Assembly (NCBI RefSeq): GCF_037042905.1
Contig: NC_087246.1
Coordinates: forward strand, 36,574,001 to 36,638,000
Origin: Lytechinus pictus
Taxonomy: Eukaryota; Echinodermata; Echinoidea; Temnopleuroida; Toxopneustidae
Direction of reading: 5' to 3'
DNA: 64,000 nucleotides
This document shows positions 1 through 16,000 of the stretch, one piece after another. Made by a program: the position numbers and the translations under genes. Each line of letters starts with the position of its first letter. The stretch's first letter is position 1. A model generated the notes under the pieces. That model ran no database searches. It was not told the DNA's origin and worked only from the letters and a program-made list of their open reading frames with translations.

Positions 1-581
1 CCGAACTGATATGAATCAATTACAGTTTTTCAGATTTGATAACAATTTTATTAATTTTTTTGTTAAGTTAGTGAATACTTGACATGACTGTACTTATATA
101 TGGGGACATCACATGTTCTTGTGCCAAATATTCCTGTTTTCAAGAGAATGGGACTATTTCTTATCAAATGTTGACATTAAAAAAATGCTGCATAAAAATG
201 TTTAACAACAAGAAATTCAGTCTACAAAGATATTTAAGTTCAAGTAGTTGAAATATCTTCCAGTCCAAAAGTGACATAGCTTTTAATTCACTGCTCACCA
301 GTTTGCTAGAAATTAGATCAAGTTTATGAAAGGAACTATTTAGAATGAAATATAGAAGATGAAATTTTCTCCTGCATGGCTAGAGAAGTCAGTTAGCTCA
401 ATATCTAGAAACATATTTGTATTTTTGATTGCTAAATGTAAAAATTAGAATTTATTAAGCTATGAAATAAAATGAATTTATTCAATTGCTTGAATATCCT
501 GAATATTCTGATTGTAAAATGAAAGTATTCCATGGAATCAATGGATGATCTTTTTTTTATTTTTTGTTGTTGATTTTATAG

Positions 582-668
582 TGAGTACTTTTACCAAAGG
601 AGAGCACATGGTACCAATACTCAATGCCTTGAGAGTTAATACAGCTGTCTACGGCAATCATGATTTTG
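582..668 (+). CDS. Nucleotidase exon a: metal motif GNHD
   Basis: It follows a T-rich acceptor ending at 581 and stops at a gtgagt donor. It encodes STFTKGEHMVPILNALRVNT then AVYGNHDF. The GNHD motif supplies an Asn metal ligand and the catalytic His in calcineurin-like phosphoesterases. The exon enters with two bases of a codon, so at least one earlier exon exists outside the window. Confidence 0.88.
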
Positions 669-3600
669 GTGAGTTGATGTAAAATACCATCAAGAAGATT
701 CTGTTTCAAAACTTTTAATCATCAAAATGTGAAAAGTCAAAATATGTTTCATGTTTTGTGTAAGGCTATATCCATCAAGCCCTAATCTAGTCTATCCCAT
801 TGTATTATTTTTCTGAGGGGAATATCATGCCTCTCCTGCTTATTGAACACTTAATTTCAAGGTACAGTACAACTCACTTTTCGTCTATGAATGGTCATTT
901 CTGTTTATTTTCAGACTTTGGTGTTGATGATCTAGAGGACATTGTCAAAGAAACTCAGTTTCCATGGTTACTAAGCAACGTGATTGATGATTTCACCGGC
1001 CAGATGCTGGCTGATGGGATAGTGACCAGACTCCTTACTTGGCAAAATAAAAAGGTTAGTTAGCCTCTCTTATATTGTGATTGCGATTGTTTAAAAAAAT
1101 GTTTCAAAATGTGATGTTCAGGGGTATATCCATGATTTTCCAATTGACTGTGCGGTATCGTCATCAATCATCCAAATCATGCTGCAAATTGACCTACAAA
1201 TCTAGCCACAGTAACCATAGTGAAACAGTGCTTTTCAGCCAATCAAAATCAAGGAAGGTTATCAGATCTGACAACTTGTCGGACAATGATGGTCATGAGA
1301 TTCCCCTCTCAAAAACGCTCCCCTTGGAGCATTTCATGAAAGGACTTGACAGAAGTTTTATCTCAGAGCTAGTTGGAGAAAAATGATGATAATATGCATG
1401 GAATGGAGTAAAAAAAAATTTAGGATCCGTTATATTTAAATACTCAGTTGAATATAAGTTTACATAGAACCTATGTGAAAGGGTCAGAGTTTAAGAAAAG
1501 AAAAGCCATCTAATTTTGAAAAAAACATCCACATGTTGGTAGGAAAAAGACGTAATCTACAGGGTTCCATTGATAAATTTCATTGTTTTTATTTCTAGTA
1601 GACCCCCGAAGAATCAAAAGTATTTTATAATAAATAATTTCTTTCATCATTGTAAAGGGGAAGTATTACCAATCACATATATAACTTTTACTAGTTTCAC
1701 TTTTCTTTTCAAAATAGTGAATGAGGCTAGCAGAAATCAGCTCTCAATATTGATATATTTTCAGTCTGTATTTCTGCGTTATCGGTTCTCCATTGAGCTA
1801 CATTGTGAGTGACGTCACACCACGGGAGCATTTCATGAAAGACTTTCCTGTTATATCCGACAGTTACCATAGTAACAGAGGTACTCAGCCTATTAAAAAT
1901 CAGGGAAAGATGTCAGATCTGGCAACTTGTCGGAAAGGAATGTTGATGAAACGCTCCCATCATGAGCACAGCTGACAGCAGCTAATACACGTGTCATTCA
2001 CATTGCACATAATTGCGTCAACCGGTGTCTGTATGTGCTAGCTAGCTGAAACCATGTGCTGTGTGTGTTACATGCAGCTCAGCACATGGCAGCATACACA
2101 TCACAGGCAAGCACTTGAATTTTTTCAATAAATTGACTGCACTGTACTGATGCAAAATAGCCGATACTGTCAAGTCCAATCTCGGGATTTACAGTTTATA
2201 ATAAAACAGGTAAACTAACACAACTACTATGTACTATAGTGCGTGAAGATGTCGAAAACAGGGATCCAATTACATGGAAAAAAACTGGAAAAATCTGAAG
2301 GAAAAACAAACCAACAAGGAAAATGCACGCATGCATACGTGTGGAGTAGGTCGGTTGCCAATTGTGTGACGTCATCATTGAGACTGTGTCTGGTCAACGT
2401 TTTTTCTGTGTTCAAGGGGCTGAGAGGGGTCTCTTATTTTCTTGCTGTTCTCTCTTTTCCTTGACATCTAAAAGGCATTTTAGTGACATATTTGTGAATA
2501 ACTTATTCAAATTCAAATTCATTTATTCCACATCTCTTAAAAAACAGGGTACAATACATAGTGAATTAATATAATATAGAGTAAAAACAACAATGACAGT
2601 TGTACAATTTAAACAACAAATAACAAGAAAAAAACACATTAAGTAATGAATGGGATGTGACGGAGTAACAAAAAGCCATTGGCCTATCTAGGCTACTCCC
2701 TTTTTACATTCATTACTGATAGAAAAAAAAAAAAAAGACAAAACTAGACAAAACCTTTTCATCCATATATAACTTGTCTATAATTATCACTTATCGTGAA
2801 TTTTCTTTCGGTGGCTACTTAATGAAGTATTTGTGCTAATTCATGCATGAAATGGTAATGCCCAGAACTTGCTATTAAAGTTTTTGTCTCACCTGCCTAG
2901 CAAAGCGAGACTATAGTCGCCGCTTTTCCGACGGCGGCGTTGTCAATATTGAAATCTTAAACAAGTTTAAGTTCATTAAACCTAGACATAAGGGTAATGG
3001 TGTATCACTGAAGATCCTGCCTGAGTTTTAGTTCACATTTCATTCAGTAAAAGTAAATAATATATTTTATGTATTTTGGCCCAAAACAGTAATCTGCATC
3101 GGATTTGGACATGGAATCATGTTTTTTTTAGCAATTTAGGTCTGACATGAACTTACAAATTGTTTCATAAGCTTGGAAACAGGAATAAACAGCATTACAA
3201 ATTTGACCTCAAATGTTGCACAAGTCTTACAGAATTAAGTCGGGAAATTTTTGCAACTTTAGCTTTTCATGTTACCAATTCATTGTGCAAAATGTTGAGA
3301 AGAGGCCATAATCCTCCCCCCCCCCACCTTCCGACTTTTGAGGTGATAAAGTATGTGTGAAAATGGAATGTGAATAAAGAAGCCTATTTAGTTTTATGCT
3401 TTTGTCAGGTTTTAAGAAGTCTGAATGTGAAGTCTATTAATCAAAGGCAGCTTTATCAAGCAAAACAGAGATTTTCGAAATCCATCTTGCTTTCTCTCCT
3501 ACCTAGATTGGTCTGATTGGCCTTGTGGAGGAGGAGTGGCTTGTTACCTTGGCAACTGTAGATAGAGAAAATGTCACCTATCTGGATTATGTAGAGAGAG

Positions 3601-3967
3601 GACAGAAGCTTGCAACAGAACTGAAAGAACAGGTCAGAAAATGGTTTCAGATGGTCCTTTTATCTGAAAAAAGATATTCAAAGTTTTATATAAAATCAGC
3701 CGTGGATCAGTTCTATTTTCCAGCTATTTTGCTCATTGCTGTTGACAACCGATGATAACAGATAATTCCTATAAAAGGAAGTCCACCCCAGCATTAACTT
3801 GATTTGAGTGAAAGAGTAAAATCAAACCAGCCTAATGCTGAAAACTTCTGTTTTTTCCAGCTAAAATCACGGTAATAATAATTTTTCACTTCTGAATAGA
3901 TTATTTTTACATAGATAGCTTTTGCATATATTCCTTCTTTTTGTTGAAGTTGTTATTTGCAGTAGAG

Positions 3968-3998
<31 letters not shown>

Positions 3999-3999
3999 C

Positions 4000-4031
<32 letters not shown>

Positions 4032-4066
4032 AAGTAGAAGTAGCAGTAGTAGTAGTAGTAGTAGTA

Positions 4067-4109
<43 letters not shown>

Positions 4110-4129
4110 AAGTAGTAGTAGTAGTAGTA

Positions 4130-4160
<31 letters not shown>

Positions 4161-4276
4161 CAGCAGCTTTATCATTTTTATCTTTGTCATTATGATTATG
4201 ATCATTATTAATATCATTTATAATAAAAGCAATGATGGATTGTTTTTTATTTAGCAGTAGTAGTAGCAGTAGTAGC

Positions 4277-4323
<47 letters not shown>

Positions 4324-6990
4324 CTTTGTCATTTTTATCTTTTTCATCATTATGATTATGATCATTATTGATATCATTTATAATAATAAAAGTAATTAAG
4401 GTTTGTTTTTATTGTGAGAATTCATCTTTTAATAATTAGTACAGAACTGATGAAGTTCAAACAGGCCATATGATGTCTGTTTTAAGCCCTCCTGTGACTG
4501 CTTTCCATTCTTCCCGTTTTCTTTCTACCAGGGTGCCGATTATGTCATTGCGCTAACACACATGCGATTACCCAATGACATCAGACTGGCATCAGAAACC
4601 TCAGCCATCGATCTCATCTTAGCTGGTCATGATCATGATTACAGCTTACAGAAGGTAGGACATGCCTCACAAACATTAATCTATGATATGGTATCAATTG
4701 GCTGTTTATTTTTAGGATTAATTTCTATTTTCTTACAACATACAAATGTCCCCACATATAAATGGAAAATGTAGGCCTAAAATGTAAATGTTAATAAAAT
4801 ATGAGGTAAAGGAGTTTTTATTACCAGTTTTTTTTCTGGACTGCTTAGAAGTTTAACTGAGATTTAACAGTGTGCACATCTCATGCTTGAGTAAACCCCA
4901 AATTTCAAACATTGTTTTCTCCTTATATTTTATGCTCTCACTGAATTTCTTTTACATTCTATCAAGAACTTGTATGTGTTATTATTGATCATTTCTCTAA
5001 GTTATATGCCATTTTAAAGCTTATGATGTGCTTTCTCAAGCTCAATGAATACTCCAAATGTGATTTTGGGCAACTACATTGTTGGTTCTGGGGTGGCAAG
5101 TCACAAATAAAATATGGACCAAAGTGGTTTAGCCCAAATAAACATAGACACCGTTCTCACTACCTTCCTAAAACTAGTTTACTGGAAACTGGTTTAGTGG
5201 AAACTACATGTAGTTTAATGTGTAGTGAGAACGGTCGAAGCGATCTTGGAAGCGATCTTCCAAACTGGTTTCCTGAATCGGTTTCCCGTAAACTAGTTTT
5301 AGAAAGCGTAATGAGAACAGCATCATAGTCCATCTGGCATTTACATCAAGTAGTCAATAGAGAGAGAATTTGTTGGGACGATATCACAAAATAAGCAGAT
5401 TGGCTCAAAACGGAAAATCATGGAAGGATCATGAAGAGGGCTACATCCAACTGTGGATGAACTCTGCCTGGTGAGGTGAGGTCAATAGACCTGGCAATTA
5501 GACCAACTGAATTATTTGACAAGGGGGTTTATCTCAAGTGAACAAAGCTCATCTGGAAATTAGACTAAGTGATTTTAGACAAGCCATTTTGAACTCTATA
5601 GGTGAATGGAACGTACATAGTAAAGAGTGGCTCAGACTTCAAGAGCTTGTCCATCATAACCCTGGAGTTCACACCTCATGACATCAACATCAACATCGAG
5701 AAGGTCGTCATCGACCAGGAGGTGGTAGAGGATGATGAGATGAAGGTGATCGTCGACCGGTACGGAGGTAATGTTACCTTTTAAAATGCCAATCAATGGT
5801 GATGATGATGACTGGTGGTGGTGATGGTGATGATGATTGTTATGGTGATAAATGATGATGATGGTGTGATGGTAATGATGATGATGATTATGATGAAGGT
5901 GGTTATGGTGGTGGTGGTGGTTATGATGATGATTGTCACAGATATGTAGGTGAATTCATTTTATATGGCGATACACAAATAAAAATTCATTCAGAAATTG
6001 AAAAGTTAGATTAGATTTTGATTCAAGTAGACAAATCGTCTTTAACTTGTATTCAAATCAACATAATTAAAGCAAATTTATAGATAATATACATAATTTG
6101 ACAACAGTAATCCTAAATATAGAAAATTATTGGAAAGCTTGGTTGTGTACTTCTGAGGGTCTTCACTCCATAGCAGACTATTAAATTCAAATTTCATATG
6201 AAAATTCCATAGTGATGATCTTAACTATAATTAAAGTATTATAAATAACTGACCAGTTCTCATGTTCTTGGTTCTTGTAAACCATGAATCAAATTGTCGT
6301 TCTGAGTCGCTGTATGTAGCTGGTCCTCGTAGATGGTAGACTATGTGTATCCAATGATCGAGTCCTTGTCCTATGCCTTCGATCACAGCCAATATCTCCC
6401 TGGATAACAATCCTTTGATGACGGCTTAAAAAGCCAACCTATATATATATATATATACAGAGGTTTTTCTGTCTATAGGAGATCCCGTTGCCTGCCGCCT
6501 CCTGAAATGATCATGTCAACTGCCGACAATCTGCTCACTCTAGCTCCATAAACAGCAAGAGAGTTGGCAAGAAATAAATGGGGAAAATATACGCTTTCAT
6601 ACGCACATCCAGTTTCCCTCTCTCTGGCAGTCAGACTCCTTTCCCTTGGGTAGGCAAAACAGTAGGCCTACTTTCTCCACAAGCGGCGAGAATTGCTTCT
6701 GTCTACATTCGCTCTCTCTCCCTTTCACCAAACATGAAATTACGCCACCAATAACAAATGTGACAAATCACGTTCCTGTCATCAAACTACATGACCACTT
6801 ATCTTTTGCTCTCACGTAATTACCCTGTAGCAAAAAAAAAAGCAAACATTCAATTGAGTGGAATAAAAGAAATTCGCGCGATTACTGCAACAAAGCGCTC
6901 GCCTATTAAAAGCGGTTCTCTTATAATATAAGAGAACAGATATTTGATGCATTCAAAAACTGCATCAAATTGCCTGGTAATTAGTGAGAA

Positions 6991-7021
<31 letters not shown>

Positions 7022-10000
7022 TATGTTAGATAGCAATACACATAATACACACAATTAAATACACTTATACTCATGTACATACATGTAATATACAATATGA
7101 ACAAAACAGTAAGTTACAGAACATCAACACTAAATCAACACGTCTTACATTTACTTTTACAATCACAATCAACATAATCGTTAATTGAAGTGTTCACTGA
7201 CCCTAATCATAATAATAATCATAATTCAATATAAACATGTAGTTCAACATTTTTCCTCCTTATGCCTCCAGGGTAAAATGATCCGTTTTCCATGACGCTT
7301 TTAATTACAACCATTTGTTTATTTGTATGTTATTTATTTAATCGTAGTAGTATTCGTATTCGTACTTGTGATGCTTTTATCAATAGCAGTACTGGTTTTT
7401 ATAGTAGTTTTTATAGTAGTATGATTAGTCTTAATGTATCCATGCATACCAATACATCTCTTTTATATTAAAAAAACGTAATTAAACTCAAGCGTATCCT
7501 TCTCTATGAACAGTCTTGATACAGAACTTGAAAATGATATTCTGGAGTCTCATCCAGTAGGAGATTGCCGATATTACTTGCCAAATGAATATAATAGCAA
7601 CATAAACTTCCGCCATAATGAATTAACCCTTTTACATATGAATATCCGAAGCTTATCACGTAATTACGATAAACTATTGAATCTCACACACTCCCTCCAA
7701 AATCCATTTTCTGTCATAGGAATCACCGAATCGTGGCTTCATATCAAGTCTCCCCCAATCTTTAATTTAGATGGTTATGATTTCTTACGATGCGATCGTG
7801 TACGCGGGAAAGGAGGGGGCGTAGCCCTTTACATTACAAAACAAATAACCTATAAAAAAATTGACATACCTTTCTCTCCAATATTCCAGACAATATTTTT
7901 AGAAATTGAAAATGCTTCAAACAAAAACATTATTATTGGTTTATCGTACCGACCCCCTAACGAGTCTCTGGATGCTTACATTCAATATATGGAATCTTGT
8001 CTAAGCCTTGTTTCTAAAGGCGGTAAAGCCATTTATTTGATGGGCGATTTTAATGTTAATATGCTCAACGAAAGTGCTCCATACAGAAAGTTACTTTTAT
8101 CTATGTCGGCTCATGGTCTAATTCCCACAATCAATCTACCAACCCGAATAACTCCCAATTGTGCTACACTTATCGATAACATATTTACTAATGTTGAGGA
8201 TATTCAAAGTGGAATATTATACGCGTACATTTCGGATCATCTACCTATATTCTGTATCTTAAAGAACTATATTAAAAGTTATAATCAGAGAAAGCAACCT
8301 GATGATAAAATACCGTTTAGGAAAATGACAGACCAAAATATAATTAATCTCACTCACGATTTAGCAGAAGAATCTTGGAATCACGTGTACGAACATGATT
8401 CAAATGTTGATTTTGCATATAAATTGTTCTTTGATACTTTTAAAAAACATTTTGATAAAAATATACCTCTGATAAAACAGCAAAAGAGACAAGAAATAAT
8501 CCGTAAACCCTGGATTACAAGATCTATTCTCAAATCAATCCATAAAAAGAACAAATTATATAAAAATCATATAAAAAGACCAAACGATATACATATTCTA
8601 AACAAGTTAAAAAAATTTCGTAATACATTAAACAATGTCATTCGAGCATCACGAAAAAAACATTATACTGATAAATTCCAATATGCTATAGGAAATAGTA
8701 AAGAAACTTGGAAAGTAATAAATGACGTCATAGGCAAAAGACAACTTTCAGTATTTCCAGATAAGCTGGAGGATAATGGTAAGATTATTAATGACCCAAA
8801 AGAAATTATCACAAATTTGAATACGTATTTTGTGAATATAGGTGTCAAATTATCTCAGGATGTAGCACCAATCCATAATAATAATTCATATTCCTATTTA
8901 GATACCCTTAGTAATAAGAATCCAGAATCTCTTTTTCTCAAACCAGTTAGCCCACATGAAGTAGTATTAATTGTTAAAAAGATGAAGAATAGCAAAGCGA
9001 TAGGTCACGACGAATTAAACACTTTTCTTTTAAAGAAGATTATTCACTACATTGTTGATCCTTTGTGTCATATCTTTAATTTATCAATACGCACCGGCAA
9101 ATATCCTCAAGTTTCAAACTTGCACGTGTTATACCAATATTCAAAAAAGGAAACACAAATGAATGTACGAACTACCGTCCGATATCTATATTACCATGTA
9201 TATCTAAAATACTGGAAATAATTATTTACAATCAATTGTTTAATTTTCTGGAAAAATGTAAGATTATAACACCTTGCCAGTATGGATTCCGTAAACACCA
9301 TTCTACGGAATTAGCAATTGTTGACTTATATGACAGAATTTCTAATGCTATTTCTCGCAAACAGTTTGCAGTTGCTTTATTCATCGATCTTAGTAAAGCA
9401 TTCGACACCCTCAACCACTCGATTTTGATAAGTAAACTCCAACATTACGGAGTACGGGGAACACCACTATCCTGGTTCAACGACTATCTAACTAATAGAC
9501 AACAATTTACAACTTATCATCATCTATCATCAAACATTGTGAAGCAAAAGACGGGTGTTCCACAGGGATCAATATTGGGACCACTCTTATTTTTTATATA
9601 TATTAATGATATTGTGAACAATTCAAAAAAATTATCCCACTTCTTATTTGCAGATGACACAACACTTTTATTTTCTCATTCTGATCTAAATCGTACAATA
9701 GACACATTCAACCACGAACTCCCAAAACTTGTTAACTGGTTTCAATTAAATAAACTTGTTCTTAACATCAACAAAACAAATTTCATTGTATTTCACTCCA
9801 AAAATAAGAAAATCGCTTCTTGCCCTAATATTAACATTAATAATACAGTCGTAGAAAGGAAAGACCATGTAAAGTTTTTGGGCATTACCTTCGATGAAAC
9901 TTTGAATGGAATAACCATGTTAATAATATATCGATTCTTGCATCTCGCATTGTTGGAATTCTTTATAAAATAAGAGACTTGCTCCCACAAAATGTTTTAT

Positions 10001-13000
10001 TACTTTTATATAAATCATTTATTTTATCATATTTGTCATATGGCAATATCGTTTGGGGAACTGGGAACAAAACACACCTAGATTCAATATTATTACTCCA
10101 AAAGAAAGCTATTAGACTATGCACAAAATCACATTATCTAGCACACACAAATCCTATATTAAAAAATCTCGGTCTTTTAAAAATTCACGACATTAATAAA
10201 TTACAAATCGGAATATTCATGTATAAACTAACACAGAATATGCTACCCAATTATTTTCATACCATGTTTACACTAAATCGTGATATTCATTCCTATGACA
10301 CAAGAAATTCACTCAATTTTCATTTAGCAAATCCAATCACAACCTCAGCACATAAGTCTATTCGCCACACTGGTCCAGACATATGGCATTCTTTACCAAT
10401 GAATGTTAGAAACTCTTCTTTATTATCTTCATTCAAACAACAGTTAAAAAGGCAACTCCTTGACGCTTATTAATATGTACATAACTATTCTTTACATACT
10501 TACATAAATACATGCATGGTGGGGGGGGGGGGCGGGTGGGTTGGTTTTTTTAGTTCTAAGTATCATATAAATGCAATATATCTTTATCATTGATAGAAGT
10601 TTTATCCGTTCAGTATTTCAAATAACTGTATTTTGTTTTCTATCATTTACCGATTAATATACTTTTTTGGGGTGACCCAACTTAACAAGCACATTGCTTT
10701 CATGGGCATCCAATTTTCCTGATATATATATATACATATAACGAACTGCTGTGTATTTTTTATTTTTTTTTTAAAGTAAGTATATGATACGTCATATGTA
10801 TAATGTCTCATTTTTTACACTTTGTAATGTTTGTTTGTATATTCTTGACTTTGTATATTTTTTAATGGAAAATAAATGAAATCAAATCGAAAAAAAAAAA
10901 AAAAAAACCACTGGATAAAGCAGTAAATATATTTTGTTAAGGGGAAAAAAACCTTGGGTACATTTTATTTTTACGATGATGATGATTGTAGTGATAAATG
11001 ATATGTTGTGATGATTATTAAGTTAAGGATCTTGCTAATGATGGTGATGATGATTATAATATGGTAATGATATAAGCATAAATATAATGCTCAACATTGT
11101 GTAATCCATTCAACAGAAACTGTTGGACTTTAGTATTATTTCTTTTATTACAGAGGGGGTAAAAAAACACAAAAAAGAATAAATACAATTTGTGTTTTAC
11201 AATTACAATTAAAAATAGAATATTTAAGAAAAGTAATTGTAACAGATTCTGCTACAACATATGGTAACTTTTGAAATATATTTCCATATTAAAGATGTAA
11301 TGAAAAAGGAGATGGAAGGAAAACTGGGAACGATCGAGGTTGACTTGGATGCGAGATTTGCTTCCATCAGGACCCAAGAGACTAATTTAGGTAAGAAGAA
11401 TCATAGTAAGAACAGAATAGAAGTCAAATAGAAAGAACAGAAAATGAGAGAGAGAGAAAACAAGATAAGCATAGATATATATATGCTATGAGAAAAGAAA
11501 ATAGAAAAAAAAGGAAAGAGAAAATTATGGTACCAAATATGTCTCTTTAATCTCCTGTGATATTTTAATATAATGACAATTTGCCTTGAGTGTGCTCACT
11601 CAAGTACGACCTTATAGACTAATGTCTGTTTTACTCAGAAGTTTGTCAATTAGTGTAGGCAGCATTTTATTATACTCTGTTTGAATTTCCTCAAAGCCTG
11701 TATGTCAAAAAGTAATGCCATTTTCATTTAGAGGGAACTTTATGTGTTATGTTTACAAAGAAGTTATGGAAACATTCTGATTTGGCAATTAGGCTAACAA
11801 GGAGGTTTATAGAAAGAAAAGGTTTTTATCTTTCCTTGAATATAATTGTGTGATTGTCCTTATCACTGAATTCAGTCCTGAAATGAACAGTGACGATGGT
11901 GACAGTAATGATGATGTTACTGATGATAATCCTTTTTATGCAGGTAACCTGGTTACAGATATCATGCTGGCTGTGTTGGAAGCCGACGTAGCGCTTCTCA
12001 ACTCTGGAACATTCCGATCAGACAGAATACATCCTGCTGGAGACTTCAAGAAGCGTGACCTCTTGACCCTTTTACCCCTCATCGATCCTCTGATGGTACT
12101 TGAGGTCACAGGTAGGTCATTCAATCAGTGTTTCGGTAACTAAAGTATATTTTTCCCCTTGAAAAAAAGAACGAAATTTCCTTGAAGTTGGCAATAGAGT
12201 CTAAAGGCCACCGCACACCTTACGACTGTTCGCGATCCGATTTTGGAACAAATCGCAAATTTGCTCATTTTCTGAAAATGTGAATGGAACATATCATTTT
12301 ATTTGAGGTTAAAATTAATTGAAAGAATACTAATATAACCATTTGGAAAGATTGCAAACCTTTATTTTGGAGTAAAGGCCAAATTAGTTTCAAATCGTAG
12401 CCAATCGTACAACTGCTATGACGTCATTACGGATAGATATTAAATTTGCTTTTATTCTAAGAAGGATGATAGCATGGTCACAGATTTGAACATAGGTATT
12501 CGTACGATGATTTTGAACATTACACAGAAAGATATTCAAAGTCTCAATATTAGCATCAATTTCTACATTTTATTCTGAAATCGGGTCGCAGACCAATCGT
12601 AAGGTGTGCGGTCGCCTTAACCTGCATTAGTGGTCACCTGGATAAAAGGACTGCAAGTCTATAAACACAGCACAATTGTTCCCTTGTAAAGTTTTCCTCA
12701 TTCAACATGTATTAAAGGGCCCTGTCTATAAAGATTACCTGTTCATAATGTTCATTTTTGTCTACCACACGTGGTCTAGGTATGGAGGTTTTAATCTATT
12801 TCCTGACATTTGCGATGAGCTCTTCAGTAAAGCAGGACATATGAGTGGATTATTTGTTGCAATATTTTGGCGTTATAGGAGCAAGCACAAATATGTTTGG
12901 TGATCTAATTCTATCTCAAATTGTTATTACTTGCTGAAGTAAATTGATGCCATGACTGGGATTCGAACTCACAAGCCTCTGTAAGCAGATCCCACTTTTG

Positions 13001-16000
13001 TCATCTGGTAAAATTCCATATAATGCAAAATTTCTCAGAAAATGATTTTAGCTGACCATTCAATATATCATCGGATGCATTTCAAACATGTTTATATTAT
13101 AAAAATATTTTCAGTCATCAGAAACTGTAAACAAAATTTTGAAAAACGGGAAATAGGATTTCTAACATTTGACAAATGCTCACATGTGACAGCATAAAAC
13201 TTAAATTTAACTAATTCATAACTTTCTTATTTTTAATGGATTTTTGTCATTATGTTTCTTGACGTTTTTCATTTAAAAAAAATGAAAAGTCAATTTTATG
13301 CCGGATGAACTTCCCCTTTCAAGTATTTACCTAATGTCCTTTTCCTTGTTCCAATCAGGAGATGAGTTGTACCAAGCCCTTGAGAATGGTGTCAGTCAGT
13401 ACCCCAAAAGAGAGGGCCGTTTCCCCCAGATCTCTGGTGTGAGGTATGGCTTTTACCCCTCGGCTCCCCCTGGTCAGAGGGTTGACCCTCTTACCGTTGT
13501 CGTGGATGGTCATTGTCTTCTACCAGATAAGGTGAGGCCTCAACTAATTTCTTTAACATCATTCTGTCACCAATTTGTACCAAATAAACACAAGCCGCAG
13601 TCCATCTAGAATTTGACACTGAAGTTGCATACTCTTTTTTAAATAAAAACTAGAGAAAAAAAACAAAAGAAGCAGATCAATCATGGCTTAACAAATACCC
13701 AAGAGAGGATGAAACATATTAAATTGTGTACATTTTACTTTTATGGTGATCTTGGAAAATGCTGTCTGTCATATGTTAGGTGTACTATACATTCTTAGAG
13801 CTGCCAATTTGACCAAGAAAATTTCAGTATTTTGGAAGCTGAAAATCAGCATAGTGAGGAAATCAATATTTTTGAAGAAATACCATACAACGACACATGA
13901 ACCTGAAACTTTAAAAATCCATATTTGGCATGAAACCATCAGTATTCTTCTCATTTTTCAGTATTAAACTCTAAAAATCAATACTAGTCGACAGCTCTAC
14001 ATTCTTCAAACTGCTCAAAAATGTAAATGATGTATTGGATATATGTCACTCTTTTTCCTTTAGAGATACCGTTTATGTACCAAGGAATACATTGCCAATG
14101 GTAAAGATGGCTACAAGGTCTTCTCAACTTGTCCTGTTCTGGTCAATGCGGAAGAAGGGCCTGTACTTACAACAGTTGTCCAGAATCACTTCCACTCGGC
14201 TGGAATCGTCCAGGGTCTGAAGCCATGCAGGTCAGGACATAGGCAGAGTCTGGTCAGTCTGAGAAGGTTAGTGTTGGTCAGGGATCTGTCTGTGGGAATC
14301 CTCTCATTCGAGGTTCTTATGTGAGCAGCAGCATATTCCTCTTTAATTTTCTTTCCTCTTCAAATTCTTTTTCGTTGAACATCTTAAGAAACAGTTCAGT
14401 TCATATAAGCATTTACTTACTTCCACTGAAATTGAGTGGAAGTATATTTTGTACATAGTTTGTTGAAAATAAAGCAAAGAAATATTTACAGCAATGATTT
14501 AATTACAAGGAAGAAGCCATCATCCATACAATGTTTAGGTCAAAATCGCTTGTTCTTGGGTACACTATATTATGATATGAGGAAGACGATTTTAGCATGA
14601 TTAGAACATTATGCATTACAAAAAAAAATTAGAAGGAGATGTTTGGTTTCAAGTAAATAGTTTTGCAGGTTTACATGTAATAATGATAACTCTTATTTAT
14701 TCTTGGCAGCCTGCAGACTATGACACATGATGCAGTGTAGCTTATCTGTACCCTACTCTTTTTTGTTGAGCTGGATGGCAAAAAGTCCCAACTTTAATAA
14801 AAGTCTTTGACATAACTTGAACCCATGATCTCCTGTACATGAAGTGGTTGTTCTCTCACTGAGCCACCATGACTGGTTATGTTGAATTCTTTATTTATTC
14901 CCAGTAAACCAAGCCTTGTGAAGTCAGCCAGCTTGGTGGAGGTGGAGCAGGCTAGATCTCGCATCGCCCCCAGACTTGAGGAGAGGATCACTGTGATGGA
15001 TGAGGTTGGAGACTGGAAGGATATCTTAGCAGGTCACAGAAAACTCTTCCTCAATGGTTCCAATGAAGAGGTCCTGGAGGAGTGGCAGAGACTCTGTCGG
15101 CTTGAAGAAGGGAACAACCATGCAGAAGTCACACACAATGGTATGCAGTTATCATTTCAATTTCATTTCATTTTTCACTTTTATGTGACAAAGACCATAG
15201 ATAATGACAACGTTCATCAAAGCTGTTCACTTGAGGGATCAGCCAAATTCAGAGCACCCTCTTGATCTGATCAACTGACCACAGTTGATTACAGATGTAA
15301 TCTAATCCACAACTGTATTATGCTAAAACTGTGGGCACTGACCACAGTTGATAACAGATGTTTTCTTATCCACATCTTTATTATGCTAAACTGTGGGTGC
15401 TTACCACAGTTAACAGATGTAATCTAATCCACAAATGTATTATGCTAAAACTGTGGGCACTGACCACAGTTGATAACAGATGTTTTCTAATCCACAACTT
15501 TATTATGCCAAACTGTGGGCACTGACCACAGTTGATAACAGATGTTTTTTAATCCACAACTTTATTATGCTAAACTGTGGGCACTGACCACAGTTGATAA
15601 CAGATGTTTTTTAATCCACAACTTTATTATGCTAAACTGTGGGCACTGACCACAGTTGATAACAGATGTAATCCAATCCACAACTTTATTATGCCAAATT
15701 GTGAGTGCTTACCACAGTTGATAACAGATGTAATTTAATCCTCAACTTTATTATGCTAAACTTTGGGCACTGACCACAGTTGATAACAGATGTAATCTAA
15801 TCCACAACCTTATTGTGCCAAACTGAGGGCTCTGACCACAGTTGATAACAGATGTAATCTAATCCACAACTTTATTATGCCAAACTGTGGGCACTGACCA
15901 CAGTTGATAACAGATGTTTTAAATTCCACAACTTCATTATGCTAAACTGTGGGTGCTTACCACAGTTGATAACAGATGTAATCTAATCCACAACTTTATT

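Noticed and set aside
3867..4377. Long open frames of poly-Leu, poly-Ser, poly-Val and poly-Thr on both strands
   Set aside because: All are translations of the AGT microsatellite.
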